From: Pseudomonadota bacterium
Lineage (GTDB): Bacteria; Myxococcota_A; Polyangia; Polyangiales; Polyangiaceae
Direction of reading: 5' to 3'
Length of the DNA stretch: 64,000 nt
Assembly (NCBI GenBank): GCA_023431345.1
Contig: JAEYWK010000213.1
Span: 8,937 to 72,936 of the forward strand
Program-made: the position numbers and the translations under genes
The notes under the pieces: model-generated
The model's input: only the letters and a program-made list of their open reading frames with translations
The model's database searches: none
What the model was told of the DNA's origin: nothing
Part shown: in pieces, positions 46,998 to 55,810 of the stretch
How positions within the stretch are numbered: position 1 is the stretch's first letter
How the letters are laid out: each line of letters opens with the position of its first letter

Positions 46998-48518
46998 ATG
47001 ACTTTGCAGGCTCCCAGCGCTCATCGGGCTACCGAGCCGCGTGTCATCGCGCAGAAATATCGGCTCGAGAGCCTACTCGGCGAAGGCGGCATGGGCAGCG
47101 TGTGGCGCGCCTTCAACCTGCAGCTCGAGGTCCCGGTGGCCATCAAGCTGCTGCGGCCGGACCTGCCGAGCGCAGAGCTGGGCGAGCGCCTGCGCGTCGA
47201 GGCGCGCGCTGGCGCCAAGCTCGTTCATCCCAGCATCGTTCGGGTGTTCGACATCGGCGAGGCCGAGTCCGGCGACCCCTTCATCGTGATGGAGCTGCTC
47301 AGCGGCGAGAGCCTAGGCTCGCTGCTCGAGCGCGGCCCCCTGCCGGCGGTCGACGCGCTGCAGCTATTGCTCCCCATCGCCGAGGGGTTGTCGCTCGCGC
47401 ACTCGCGCGGCGTGGTCCACCGTGACCTGAAGCCCGACAACATATTCCTCGCCACCGACGGCAATGCGCTGCAGCCCAAGCTGCTCGACTTCGGCATCGC
47501 GAAAGTGACGAGCACCGTCGTCACCGGGGGCGCCGTACAGACTCAGACGGGCACGCTGCTCGGCAGTCCCGACTACATGTCGCCTGAGCAGGCGTTCGGC
47601 CGGAACGACATCGACCCTCGCTCCGACGTTTGGTCCTTTTGCGCCATGCTGTATGAGGCGCTATCGGGCAATCCGCCCTTCGTCGGCGACAGCTGCCAGC
47701 AAGTCCTGCGCAGCGTCGTTCAAGACGAGCCGGTGCCGCTCGATGAAGCCTGCGGCGTCGACCCGGAGCTATCGCGGCTGGTGATGCGCGGCTTGACCAA
47801 GGACCGCGAGCTCCGGCCAGGCTCGATCTTCGAGCTCGGGCAGGAGCTCGCCGGCTGGTTGATGGCGCAGGGCGTGCTCGAAGACGCGACCGGCTCCTCG
47901 CTCGAAGCCAAGTGGTTCGGGCGCAACCACGAGGGCCAGACCGGCGGTAGCCCGCGCGTGCACGTCTTGCCGCGCGCGCAGCACGATCACGCGACGCTGG
48001 TGTCGGTCGCGCACCCTTCGCCTCCGAGCGAGCGCGGTATCGAGCTGCCGCTCGTGCGAGCGCGCAAGCGTTCTCGCACTCCGGTCGCGGTCGCGTGCGC
48101 GCTGGCGCTGACCGCGGGCGGCGTCGGTATCACCTGGCGTGAAGTGACGAGAGGCTGGCCCGGCTGGAGCAGCACGATGAGCGCCGCCGTGGCCGACGCA
48201 CCGCGTGCGGCCGCCGCCTCGCTGGGCGTACCGGAGTCCTTGCCGCCCCCGCCCCCCAAGCTCAAGGCGCCCGAGCTCCCGCCCGTAGCCGAGCCGCTCG
48301 CCGTCGCGGCGATGGAGACCAACGAGAACGAGAACGAGCGCATCCAGGAGACGCCCGCACCGGCCCGTCGCGCGGCGCCCCCGACCGCGCCGAAGCAGCT
48401 CAACGCGAGCACGCTGACGGCCGCGATGCCCAAGGGCGAGACGCCGGTCCGCGACGCGTTGCCCGAGGCGCTACCGGTCCGGCAAGCGCACTCCTCGGAT
48501 CTGCTCAATCCCTATTGA
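46998..48518 (+). CDS. Transmembrane Ser/Thr protein kinase (PknB-like)
   Basis: About 506 aa. The kinase domain at about residues 20-290 has LLGEGGMGSVWRAF, AIK lysine (about 50), HRDLKPDN (141-148), DFG (164-166), GSPDYMSPEQ and RSDVWSFCAMLYEALSG. A disordered linker, one transmembrane helix (about 362-380, PVAVACALALTAGGVGITW) and a Pro/Glu-rich extracytoplasmic tail follow; no sensor domain such as PASTA or TPR is seen outside. The next gene (TPR-PEGA) starts 61 bp downstream, so it is likely cotranscribed. Targets unknown. Confidence 0.93.
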   Translation: MTLQAPSAHRATEPRVIAQKYRLESLLGEGGMGSVWRAFNLQLEVPVAIKLLRPDLPSAELGERLRVEARAGAKLVHPSIVRVFDIGEAESGDPFIVMELLSGESLGSLLERGPLPAVDALQLLLPIAEGLSLAHSRGVVHRDLKPDNIFLATDGNALQPKLLDFGIAKVTSTVVTGGAVQTQTGTLLGSPDYMSPEQAFGRNDIDPRSDVWSFCAMLYEALSGNPPFVGDSCQQVLRSVVQDEPVPLDEACGVDPELSRLVMRGLTKDRELRPGSIFELGQELAGWLMAQGVLEDATGSSLEAKWFGRNHEGQTGGSPRVHVLPRAQHDHATLVSVAHPSPPSERGIELPLVRARKRSRTPVAVACALALTAGGVGITWREVTRGWPGWSSTMSAAVADAPRAAAASLGVPESLPPPPPKLKAPELPPVAEPLAVAAMETNENENERIQETPAPARRAAPPTAPKQLNASTLTAAMPKGETPVRDALPEALPVRQAHSSDLLNPY

Positions 48519-48579
48519 GCCCTATCGAGAACTCCTTACCGGCCCGCTTCCGTCCACCCCCACTGCTTGCGTACCCACC

Positions 48580-49536
48580 ATGTTGCCGAGCTTCCGAGCT
48601 TGTTGCTTCGTCCTCGCCGCGGCGGCGTCCCAACTTTACTCGCCGAGCGCAGCCGCCGAGTCGCCGAGCAGCGAGGCCAGCGTCGAGGGCCGGCGCGAGC
48701 AAGCCAAGCAACACTTTCAAGCCGGGTCGGCGCATTATAGCGCAGGTCGTTACCAGCGAGCCGTACGCGAGTTCGTCGAGGCCGATCGACTGGCGCCGAG
48801 CCCAGCGCTTTCGTTCAATATCGCGCGCGCCTACGAGCGCCTCTCGGACGTGAGCGGCGCGCTGCGCTGGTACCGTGACTACCTGCGGCGCAGCCCGAAC
48901 GCCAAGAACGCGTCCGAGGTCCGCGCCCGCGTGAGCGAGCTCACGAGTCAGCTGGCTCGGACCGGACAGCAGCAGTTGACGGTGCTTTCCATGCCGCCGG
49001 GCGCGCAGGTATCGATCGACGGACGCGCCGTCGGCGTGACGCCTTTCACGGGGGATTTGGCACTGGGACAGCACCGCGTGATGCTCCATCTCCCGGGCTA
49101 CCGCGAGGCCCAGAGTGAGGTATCGCTGACGCCGCGCAGCGCCGAAGAACTCAACTTTAGCATGGCGTCGCTGCCGCTCCCTCAGCGCACCACGAGCGCC
49201 CGCGACGAGGCGCGCCCTGTCCGCTTCGGGGCCTGGCCCTACGTCGTCGGCGGCGCCGGCCTGGCGACGCTGGGCGGGGCGGTAGCGTTCGAGCTGAAGC
49301 GACGCGGCGACCAAGATCGCGCGCGCGACGCCACGACTCAGCTCGACTTCAAGCAGCACAGCGATCGCATGCAGACCGACCAGCTCACGGCGCGCGTGCT
49401 GGCCGGCGTGGGCAGCGCGCTGGTGGTCAGCGGCGGCGTGCTGCTGCTGCTCGATCAGCGCGAGCCAGAGAAGACACGGGTGGGGCTCGGCTGTGGTTTG
49501 GATAGCTGCACCGCCATCGCGAAAGGTCGCTTCTGA
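48580..49536 (+). CDS. TPR-PEGA membrane protein (kinase-linked module)
   Basis: About 318 aa. A signal-like start (MLPSFRACCFVLAAAAS...SAAA) is followed by TPR helices at about 40-105 (REQAKQHFQAGSAHYSAGRYQRAVREFVEADRLAP and FNIARAYERLSDVSGALRWYRDYLRRSPN). The PEGA-type beta domain at about 131-190 reads QLTVLSMPPGAQVSIDGRAVGVTPFTGDLALGQHRVMLHLPGYREA. Two C-terminal transmembrane helices lie at about 219-239 and 274-291, with a charged spacer between. Its TGA overlaps the ATG of the next gene (TGATG). The same plan, at larger size, occurs in the protein at 59875-61602. PEGA is a surface or peptidoglycan-adjacent domain; a scaffold role is inferred. Confidence 0.85.
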   Translation: MLPSFRACCFVLAAAASQLYSPSAAAESPSSEASVEGRREQAKQHFQAGSAHYSAGRYQRAVREFVEADRLAPSPALSFNIARAYERLSDVSGALRWYRDYLRRSPNAKNASEVRARVSELTSQLARTGQQQLTVLSMPPGAQVSIDGRAVGVTPFTGDLALGQHRVMLHLPGYREAQSEVSLTPRSAEELNFSMASLPLPQRTTSARDEARPVRFGAWPYVVGGAGLATLGGAVAFELKRRGDQDRARDATTQLDFKQHSDRMQTDQLTARVLAGVGSALVVSGGVLLLLDQREPEKTRVGLGCGLDSCTAIAKGRF

Positions 49537-51374
49537 TGCGCATCACGTTCCGCGCCCTGTGCGGGCTCCTGATCGCTTTCTTGCTGGCGAGCTGCGCCAA
49601 CGACCTCTCCACGAGCCTCGACGGCAAGCCTTGCGACGCCGCCGGGCGCTGCGTGAGCGGCTACGAGTGCGACGCCTCCACCCGCACCTGCGTCAAGGCT
49701 GGCACGAGCAGCCCCCCCGCTGGCGCCGAGCGCTGCGACGAGCCCGGCTTGACCTGCGGGCAGGCTTGCGTGGACCCAGCGCTCGACGCCAAGAACTGCG
49801 GCGGCTGCGGCGCTACCTGCAGCGCGCCCGCGGGCGGCAGCGGCGTTTGTGTCGACGGGGATTGCAACTTCGTTTGCAACAAGCCGCTCGCGCCCTGCGG
49901 GAGCGCCTGCGTCGATCTCGACACTGACCCCCGTAACTGCGGCGGCTGCGGGCGGGCCTGCCCCGCCGCGGCGGGCGCGGAAGCGAGCTGCGCCGGCGGT
50001 CGGTGCGAGCTCGCCTGCCGCGCTCCGCTCCAGAGCTGTGACGGCAGCTGCGTGGACGTGGAGAGCGACCCCAGCCACTGCGGTGACTGTGGCAAGAGCT
50101 GCCCAGACGGCCAGGTTTGCTCCGACGGCCAGTGCGCGGACAGCTGCGCCGGGGACAAGGTCGCCTGCGCCGGCGCGTGCGTGGACACCACGAGCGCCGT
50201 CGAGCACTGCGGCGGCTGCGGCAAAGCCTGCGCCCCGCCGACGGGCGGCAGCGCCAGCTGCCAAGACGCCGTCTGCGGCTTCAGCTGCGCGACCGGCCGC
50301 GTGATGTGCGATAGCGAGTGCACCGATCCGAAGAGCGATCCGCTGAACTGCGGCGGTTGCGGCAAAGCCTGCGACGCCCCCGCCCACGGCAGCGCCAGCT
50401 GCGTCGACGGCGGCTGTCGAACGATTTGCGATCAGGGCTTCGCGGAGTGCGCGGGCGCTTGTGTCAAGACGAGCAGCGATCCGAGCAACTGCGGCGCGTG
50501 CGGCAAGACCTGCGGCGCCAATGAGGTGTGCAGCGGCGGGGCGTGCAAGAGCAGCTGCGCGAGCGGCACCACGAGCTGCGGCGGCTCCTGCGTGACCCTC
50601 GCCACCGACCCGGCGAACTGCGGCGAATGCGGCGAGATGTGCCCCGACACGCCGCACGGTGCGCCCAGCTGCGCCAGCGGCAAATGCGGGATCACCTGCG
50701 ATGCTGGCTACGCCGCTTGCGCGGGAAAGTGCCTAGCGGTCGCGACGGACCCGCTCAACTGCGGCGGCTGCGGCAAGGTATGCAGCGCGCCGGCCGGCGG
50801 CGTCGCCGAGTGCGTGTCCGGGAAATGCGAGACGCGCTGCAACAGCGGGCTTCGGCAATGCGATGGTCAATGCGTCGACACCAGCTCGAGCAAGGAGCAC
50901 TGCGGCAGCTGCGGCAAGGCGTGCGGCTCCGGCGAGGTGTGCCAGGCGGGTAAGTGCGCCAGCGCCTGCGGTGCCAAGACCGACTGCAGCGGGTCCTGCG
51001 TCGACCTGACCAAAGACGTCGCGCACTGCGGCAAGTGCGACGTGGAGTGCACGGCGCCCGCGGGAGCCTCCGCGCGCTGCGAGTCCGGCCAGTGTACCTT
51101 CGAGTGCGGCAGCGACAAGCGCCGCTGCGGTGACTCCTGCGTCGACACCAGCTCGGACGCTGCCCACTGCGGCAAGTGCGACGCCGCCTGTCCGAACGTG
51201 ACGGGAGGCGTCGCGCTCTGTGATCGGGGCAAGTGCGGAGTGGCCTGTAGCGCCGGCCTCGCCCAGTGCGGCGGCGCCTGCGTGAACCTGCGCTCGGATC
51301 GGGAAAACTGCGGGAAATGCGGCAACAAATGCCCCGGCAAGCGCAGCTGCATTTTGGGGCTGTGCCTACTCTGA
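49536..51374 (+). CDS. Cys-rich repeat lipoprotein (Stig1-like array)
   Basis: About 612 aa. Lipobox LLASC. The whole mature part is a Cys-rich array: after a DEPGLTCGQACVDPALDAKNC lead, a unit of about 42 residues with the core C-x-C-V-D...NCGGCGKxC...CxxGxC repeats 12 times (NCGGCGATC, NCGGCGRAC, HCGDCGKSC, HCGGCGKAC, NCGGCGKAC, NCGACGKTC, NCGECGEMC, NCGGCGKVC, HCGSCGKAC, HCGKCDVEC, HCGKCDAAC, NCGKCGNKC). The NCG-x-CG motif is like plant Stig1 domains and other bacterial Cys-knot repeats. Likely rigid and disulfide-rich on the cell surface. Coupled to the TPR-PEGA gene by a one-base overlap; last gene before the convergent Clp gene. Confidence 0.88.
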   Translation: MRITFRALCGLLIAFLLASCANDLSTSLDGKPCDAAGRCVSGYECDASTRTCVKAGTSSPPAGAERCDEPGLTCGQACVDPALDAKNCGGCGATCSAPAGGSGVCVDGDCNFVCNKPLAPCGSACVDLDTDPRNCGGCGRACPAAAGAEASCAGGRCELACRAPLQSCDGSCVDVESDPSHCGDCGKSCPDGQVCSDGQCADSCAGDKVACAGACVDTTSAVEHCGGCGKACAPPTGGSASCQDAVCGFSCATGRVMCDSECTDPKSDPLNCGGCGKACDAPAHGSASCVDGGCRTICDQGFAECAGACVKTSSDPSNCGACGKTCGANEVCSGGACKSSCASGTTSCGGSCVTLATDPANCGECGEMCPDTPHGAPSCASGKCGITCDAGYAACAGKCLAVATDPLNCGGCGKVCSAPAGGVAECVSGKCETRCNSGLRQCDGQCVDTSSSKEHCGSCGKACGSGEVCQAGKCASACGAKTDCSGSCVDLTKDVAHCGKCDVECTAPAGASARCESGQCTFECGSDKRRCGDSCVDTSSDAAHCGKCDAACPNVTGGVALCDRGKCGVACSAGLAQCGGACVNLRSDRENCGKCGNKCPGKRSCILGLCLL

Positions 51375-51399
51375 CGCTCGAGCGTCGCTGCTCCCGAAG

Positions 51400-53970
51400 T
51401 TACTCTGCCGCTGGCGCGCGCTCGCGCACCAGCACGTCGATCTCGAGCTCGCCCGCTTCGATCTCGGCCAAGAGCACGGCGCCGCGCGGCAGCTCACCGC
51501 GCAAGATCCGCTCCGCCAGCGGGGCTTCCAGCAGCCGCGCGATGGTGCGCTTCATCGGCCGCGCGCCGAGGGTGGGCTCGAAGCCACCCGCGTCCATCAA
51601 GTGCTCGATCAGCTCGGGGCCGTACTCGAGCTCGACGCCGCGCTGAGCGAGCAGCGCGGTGCGCACTCCTTCCAGCAGGCGGCGAGCGATCTCGCGCACG
51701 TCGTCACGGCTGAGCGGCGCGAACACCAGCACCTCGTCGATGCGGTTGTACAGCTCGGGCGCCAGCGCGGCGCGGGCGGCCTGGACGATTCTATCTCCGA
51801 CCTCGGCGCTCGACGCGGGCTCGCCGCCACCGAAGCCGACGCGGCGCTTGCTGGCTTGGCCGAGCACCTCGGCGCCGAGGTTCGACGTCATCAAGATCAC
51901 GGTGTTCGTGAAATCGACCAGGCGCCCGCGGCCGTCGGTGAGCCGCCCTTCGTCGAAGACGCCCAAAAACGTGGTCAAGACGTCCGGGTGCGCCTTCTCC
52001 AGCTCGTCGAGCAAGATCACCTGGTACGGGCGGCGGCGCACCGCCTCCGTGAGCTGCCCGCCCGCTTCGTGACCCACGTAGCCGGGCGGAGCGCCGATCA
52101 GGCGCGCGACCGCGTGGGGCTCACTGAACTCGGAAAGATCGAGGCGCGTCATGGCGCTCTCGCAGTGGAAGAGCACCTCTGCGATGGCCTTCGCGGTCTC
52201 GGTCTTGCCGACGCCGGTCGGTCCGAGCAAGAGGAAGCTGCCGATCGGTCGCCGCGAGCCGAGCCCGGCGGCGTTGCGCCGCAAGATGCGGGCAATGCGG
52301 CCGATCTGCGGACCATGGCCGACCACTCGATCGGCGAGGATCTCTTCGAGTCGCAGCATGCGATCGCCGTCCGACTCGAGCAGGCGCTCCACCGGCATGT
52401 CGGCCAGCTCCGCCACGACCTCGGCCACCGCCTCGCTCGACACCTCGGCCTTGCCCCTGCGGCGGGTGCGAGCGCCCGCCAAATCCAAGATCGACACGGC
52501 CTTGTCGGGCAGGGCCCGCCCCGGCAAATAGCGGATCGACCACGACACCCCGAGCGCCAGCGCCTCCTTGGCGTAGCTCACCCGGTGATGCTGCTCGAGC
52601 CGGGGACGCAGCGCGTCGAGGATCAAGAACGCATCCTCGCGCGTCGGCTCCGCCACCTCGACGAGCCCGAAGCGGCGCGCCAGGGCCGCGTCGTGCCCGA
52701 TGGCTTTTTGGAACTCCTCGACCGTCGTCGCGCCGATGCATGGCAGCTCGCCGCGCGAAAGCGATAGCTTCAGCTCCGACGAAATCTCCTCCGCGGCTTC
52801 ACCCAAGAACAGCTGGTGAATTTCGTCGAAAAACAGCACCACTCGCCCGCGCGCCGCCAGCACCTCTTTGCGGATGGCCGCGATGCGCCCCGCCAGCGCG
52901 CCGCGCACGGCGGTGCCAGCGATCAGCTCGCCGATCGGAATTTGAATCACCACCCGATCGTCGAGCGCCTGCACGTCGCGCCCGTCGGCGATGCGCTGAG
53001 CCAAGCCGCGGACGACGCTGGTCTTGCCGACGCCCGCCACGCCCACCAAGCAAGGATTGTTGCCCTCGCGCTTGGCGAGGACGTCCAGCGTCTGCTCGAT
53101 GACGTCGTCGCGGCCGACGACGGGGTCGAGCTCGCCGCGCGCTGCCTGCAAGGTCAGGTTCTTACCGAGCTCGCACAGCACGGGAAAGCGCTTCGGATCG
53201 AGCTGAAAGCGACCTTCGCCGCTGGGCGTCGCCGACTCTTCGACCGGACCCTGTGCGGTGGCGCTGGGCGCGGGGGCCGGCGCGCCTCCCCCGCCCGGCG
53301 GCACGAACACGCGGGTGATGGTGAGGCCGCTCTTGGGCTCTCCAGGCGGCGTGACGACGGGCACTGGCGTGTCGCGCAGCTCGCGCACCTGCATCAACGG
53401 CACCGGCTCGGCGGGCGTGCGCTTGGGCGGCGGGAACAGCGGAACCTTGATCGCCGAGCTCGCCTTCATCGCCGTCTTGCGCGGCGGAGACGGCTCAGGC
53501 TCTAGAGGCAGCGGCGGCGCTGGCGCCATGAGCGACTTCTGCGCGACGGGGCGGCGGCGGCCCACCAACCCCAACCCCACCTGCATGGTCTGCGCTCGCA
53601 AGCGGCTGGCATCGACGCTCAGCGCCTCGAGCACGCGGCGCGCGACGGCGCGCGGCTCACCGAGGAGCGCGAGCAGCAAGTGAGGCGCAGCCGGCGCGTT
53701 CGTCCCCATGCGGGCGCCGATCTCTTTCGCGCGCGTCAGCGCCGAGGCTATCGGCTCGGCCAGCTCGTCGCCCGAAAGACCGCGCGCGACGCGCAGGACG
53801 TCGTCGGTCGCGATGCGACGCTCGCGCAAGAGCTCTGCAGTGCTGCTGGGCTGGGAGACGATGGCGGCGAGCAGGTGCGCGGTCGAGACGCGCTCCCCCA
53901 GTCGTCGCGCCAGCTCCTCCGCGAGCTTCCGCAAGTCACGCAGCTCGGGCTCGCTTCCAATGGCGGACAT
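51400..53970 (-). CDS. ClpA/ClpC-type double AAA+ ATPase with long linker
   Basis: About 856 aa, cytoplasmic unfoldase. A Clp N-terminal domain (residues 1-135) is followed by a Pro-rich linker of roughly 110 residues (about 140-250), unusual in ClpA. NBD1 has Walker A GVAGVGKT (310-317) and Walker B VVLFFDE (377-383). NBD2 has Walker A GPTGVGKT (583-590), VILLDELEKAHPDV (651-664) and sensor GARPMKRTI. The ClpB middle domain is absent. The segment KRRVGFGGG (about 708-716) has a VGF that could be the ClpP-docking loop, as in ClpC. No clpS or clpP is adjacent. It is convergent with the Cys-rich lipoprotein gene, 25 bp between stops. Confidence 0.9.
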   Translation of the reverse strand: MSAIGSEPELRDLRKLAEELARRLGERVSTAHLLAAIVSQPSSTAELLRERRIATDDVLRVARGLSGDELAEPIASALTRAKEIGARMGTNAPAAPHLLLALLGEPRAVARRVLEALSVDASRLRAQTMQVGLGLVGRRRPVAQKSLMAPAPPLPLEPEPSPPRKTAMKASSAIKVPLFPPPKRTPAEPVPLMQVRELRDTPVPVVTPPGEPKSGLTITRVFVPPGGGGAPAPAPSATAQGPVEESATPSGEGRFQLDPKRFPVLCELGKNLTLQAARGELDPVVGRDDVIEQTLDVLAKREGNNPCLVGVAGVGKTSVVRGLAQRIADGRDVQALDDRVVIQIPIGELIAGTAVRGALAGRIAAIRKEVLAARGRVVLFFDEIHQLFLGEAAEEISSELKLSLSRGELPCIGATTVEEFQKAIGHDAALARRFGLVEVAEPTREDAFLILDALRPRLEQHHRVSYAKEALALGVSWSIRYLPGRALPDKAVSILDLAGARTRRRGKAEVSSEAVAEVVAELADMPVERLLESDGDRMLRLEEILADRVVGHGPQIGRIARILRRNAAGLGSRRPIGSFLLLGPTGVGKTETAKAIAEVLFHCESAMTRLDLSEFSEPHAVARLIGAPPGYVGHEAGGQLTEAVRRRPYQVILLDELEKAHPDVLTTFLGVFDEGRLTDGRGRLVDFTNTVILMTSNLGAEVLGQASKRRVGFGGGEPASSAEVGDRIVQAARAALAPELYNRIDEVLVFAPLSRDDVREIARRLLEGVRTALLAQRGVELEYGPELIEHLMDAGGFEPTLGARPMKRTIARLLEAPLAERILRGELPRGAVLLAEIEAGELEIDVLVRERAPAAE

Positions 53971-54038
53971 GAGACCCCACTTCTGCCCGGATGAGCCATA
54001 ACGGCCAAGTTTGTGGCGGCCCCCCGCGCCTTTCCCAA

Positions 54039-55244
54039 CTATCGAGAAGGAATCGAGAAAATCTCTTCGCCGCGCCCATCGAGCACACGCAAGCGGCCCG
54101 GTCCGCCGACCGCCACCAGCGGCTTCGTCGACGAGACCGCGACCTGCTGGTTGGCCGTCACTGCTTGCACCCAGTCGTCGCCATCGGGGGGCTCTTCGCT
54201 CGGCAGCTCACGACGGGCGACCAAGCGCAGCTCGGCATCCAAAAGGAGCAGCTCGAAGCCTGGCCCCGGCGCGGTCACGGCCGTGACCGCGACCAGTTTG
54301 CCCTCGTCGCCCACTGCCACCGCATACGGGCGCCCCGCCAGCTCGGCGGGCGCCCCCAGCCGGCGGCCAGGCGGTACGACCAAGCGTCGAGACAGCGAGC
54401 CCGCTTCGTCGAGCCAAAGGCCTTGGTCGAGACGCCGCGCCGGGAGCACCCAGGCGGGCAGCTCGGTCTCGGCGAGCGCGAAGCCCGGTAGGCGCAACCC
54501 GCCCGGGCTGAGGCGCTCGGCGCGCCCCGGCGTCAAGTACAACCAGACTCCCTCTCGCGAGGCCCCGAAGACGCCGCCCCGCGGAGCGGCCAGCTCGATG
54601 CTCTGCTCGGGCAGCTGCACCCTGGCCGCGCCGGCCACCAGTCGAAAGGCGTGCAGCTGGGGCGGGCCCAGCGCGGGAGCACCGCCGCCATCGAAGAGCC
54701 AGATGCGGTCGCGCAGCTGCGCGTCGGCGTAGATATCGCCCCACAGCAGCGCCGGGCGTACCACCGGCTCGAAGCGACGATTGCCTGGCTCGAAACGCAG
54801 CGCACGGTCGCCCCCGACGGCCAACAGCGCGCCGTCGGCCAAGGCGACGAGCGCGCGCGGGCCCGAGAGAGGATGGGACGCGATGCGTTCGAAGCTCGCC
54901 AAGTCGAACACGCGCAGCTCATCGTGGGTCAGTTGGCCGAGCACGCCACGCCCGAACGCGAGGCGTGGCCGGTGCTCGCGCTGCGGGGGCACCGTCAACC
55001 GGCTGGCCCGAAGCTGACGCGCGATGGCCGCCGTCTCGCTCGAGGCCGCGCGCGGGGGCGGCAAAGGCGCGCTGGCAGCGGCCGGGAGCGAAGGCGCGGG
55101 GCGCGAAGCTCCATGCGAAGGCGCGAGCGACGCTCGTGGTGCCGGCGCGGGCTCGAGCGTCGGCCGAGCTTCACACGCCCCCGAGGACAGCCCGAGCCAG
55201 GCAGACCAGGCGGTTCGGAGCGCGTTGACGATGATCCAGCGCAT
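54039..55244 (-). CDS. Secreted protein with possible beta-propeller-like repeats
   Basis: About 401 aa from ATG 55244; an in-frame extension to 55340 lacks features. A signal-like segment (RWIIVNALRTAWSAWLGLSSGAC, possible lipobox SSGAC) is followed by a Pro/Ala spacer to about residue 85. Repeated blade-like motifs (RALVALADGALLAVGGDRALRFEP, GLWLDEAGSLSRRLVVPPGR and VAVGDEGKLVAVTAVTAPGPGFELLLLD) suggest a beta-propeller. No specific family recognised. Divergent from a small lipoprotein gene (72 bp between). Confidence 0.65.
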   Translation of the reverse strand: MRWIIVNALRTAWSAWLGLSSGACEARPTLEPAPAPRASLAPSHGASRPAPSLPAAASAPLPPPRAASSETAAIARQLRASRLTVPPQREHRPRLAFGRGVLGQLTHDELRVFDLASFERIASHPLSGPRALVALADGALLAVGGDRALRFEPGNRRFEPVVRPALLWGDIYADAQLRDRIWLFDGGGAPALGPPQLHAFRLVAGAARVQLPEQSIELAAPRGGVFGASREGVWLYLTPGRAERLSPGGLRLPGFALAETELPAWVLPARRLDQGLWLDEAGSLSRRLVVPPGRRLGAPAELAGRPYAVAVGDEGKLVAVTAVTAPGPGFELLLLDAELRLVARRELPSEEPPDGDDWVQAVTANQQVAVSSTKPLVAVGGPGRLRVLDGRGEEIFSIPSR

Positions 55245-55316
55245 GGCGGCGCGGGCGCAGCATACCTCTCCCGCTAACTTGTCCCAAGGCGCCTCGGAGC
55301 GCGCTACCCTCCCGTC

Positions 55317-55754
55317 ATGGCTCGTCGCTCGCAGGCTCACCCGCTCTCCGTGTTCGCGCTGCTCGTGGCGATCACCGTGGGCGCGACTGGTTGCGGAAAA
55401 TTCCGAGAAATTCGCGAGTGCCGCGGCCTGGCGCTCGAGGTGAACGGTGCGCTGGATGAAATCGAGGCGCTATCGAAGACGCCGTCACCCGAGCGTGAAG
55501 CTCGCCTCGCGGGACGCTACGCCGCGCTCGCCCAGCGGCTCGAGCCCCGCACCCACGGCGCGACGCCGCTCGCCGTCACGCTGCGCGACTACGTGGCCGT
55601 GCTGCGCGCCACCGAGACGGCGCTCAAGAACCACGCCGAAGCTTCGAAGGCATCCCACGCGTCGCGCGTGAACGAAATCAAGCGCGAGCTGGATCGCTTG
55701 GTGAAGCGCGAAAAAGCGGCGGTGACGCGCATCGACGTCGAGTGCCACAGCTGA
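55317..55754 (+). CDS. Small lipoprotein with helical domain
   Basis: About 145 aa. Lipobox in VAITVGATGC. The mature domain (EIRECRGLALEVNGALDEIEALSKTPSPEREARLAGRYAALAQRLEP...) is helical and ends TRIDVECHS, so the mature protein holds several Cys (lipid Cys, ECRG, ECHS). Helix-rich with Glu/Arg periodicity, possibly a coiled coil. No family recognised. Monocistronic, convergent with the SUMF1-type gene. Confidence 0.72.
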   Translation: MARRSQAHPLSVFALLVAITVGATGCGKFREIRECRGLALEVNGALDEIEALSKTPSPEREARLAGRYAALAQRLEPRTHGATPLAVTLRDYVAVLRATETALKNHAEASKASHASRVNEIKRELDRLVKREKAAVTRIDVECHS

Positions 55755-55810
55755 GCTTCGGGCCGCTCGAGGCTTTGCCGCTGAGGGCGCGCCAGCGATG
55801 GACGGCGCAG

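Noticed and set aside
49740..51350. Repeat array considered as a CRISPR or non-coding minisatellite
   Set aside because: Repeats are in-frame, degenerate and encode the Cys-rich units; there are no unique spacers or leader.
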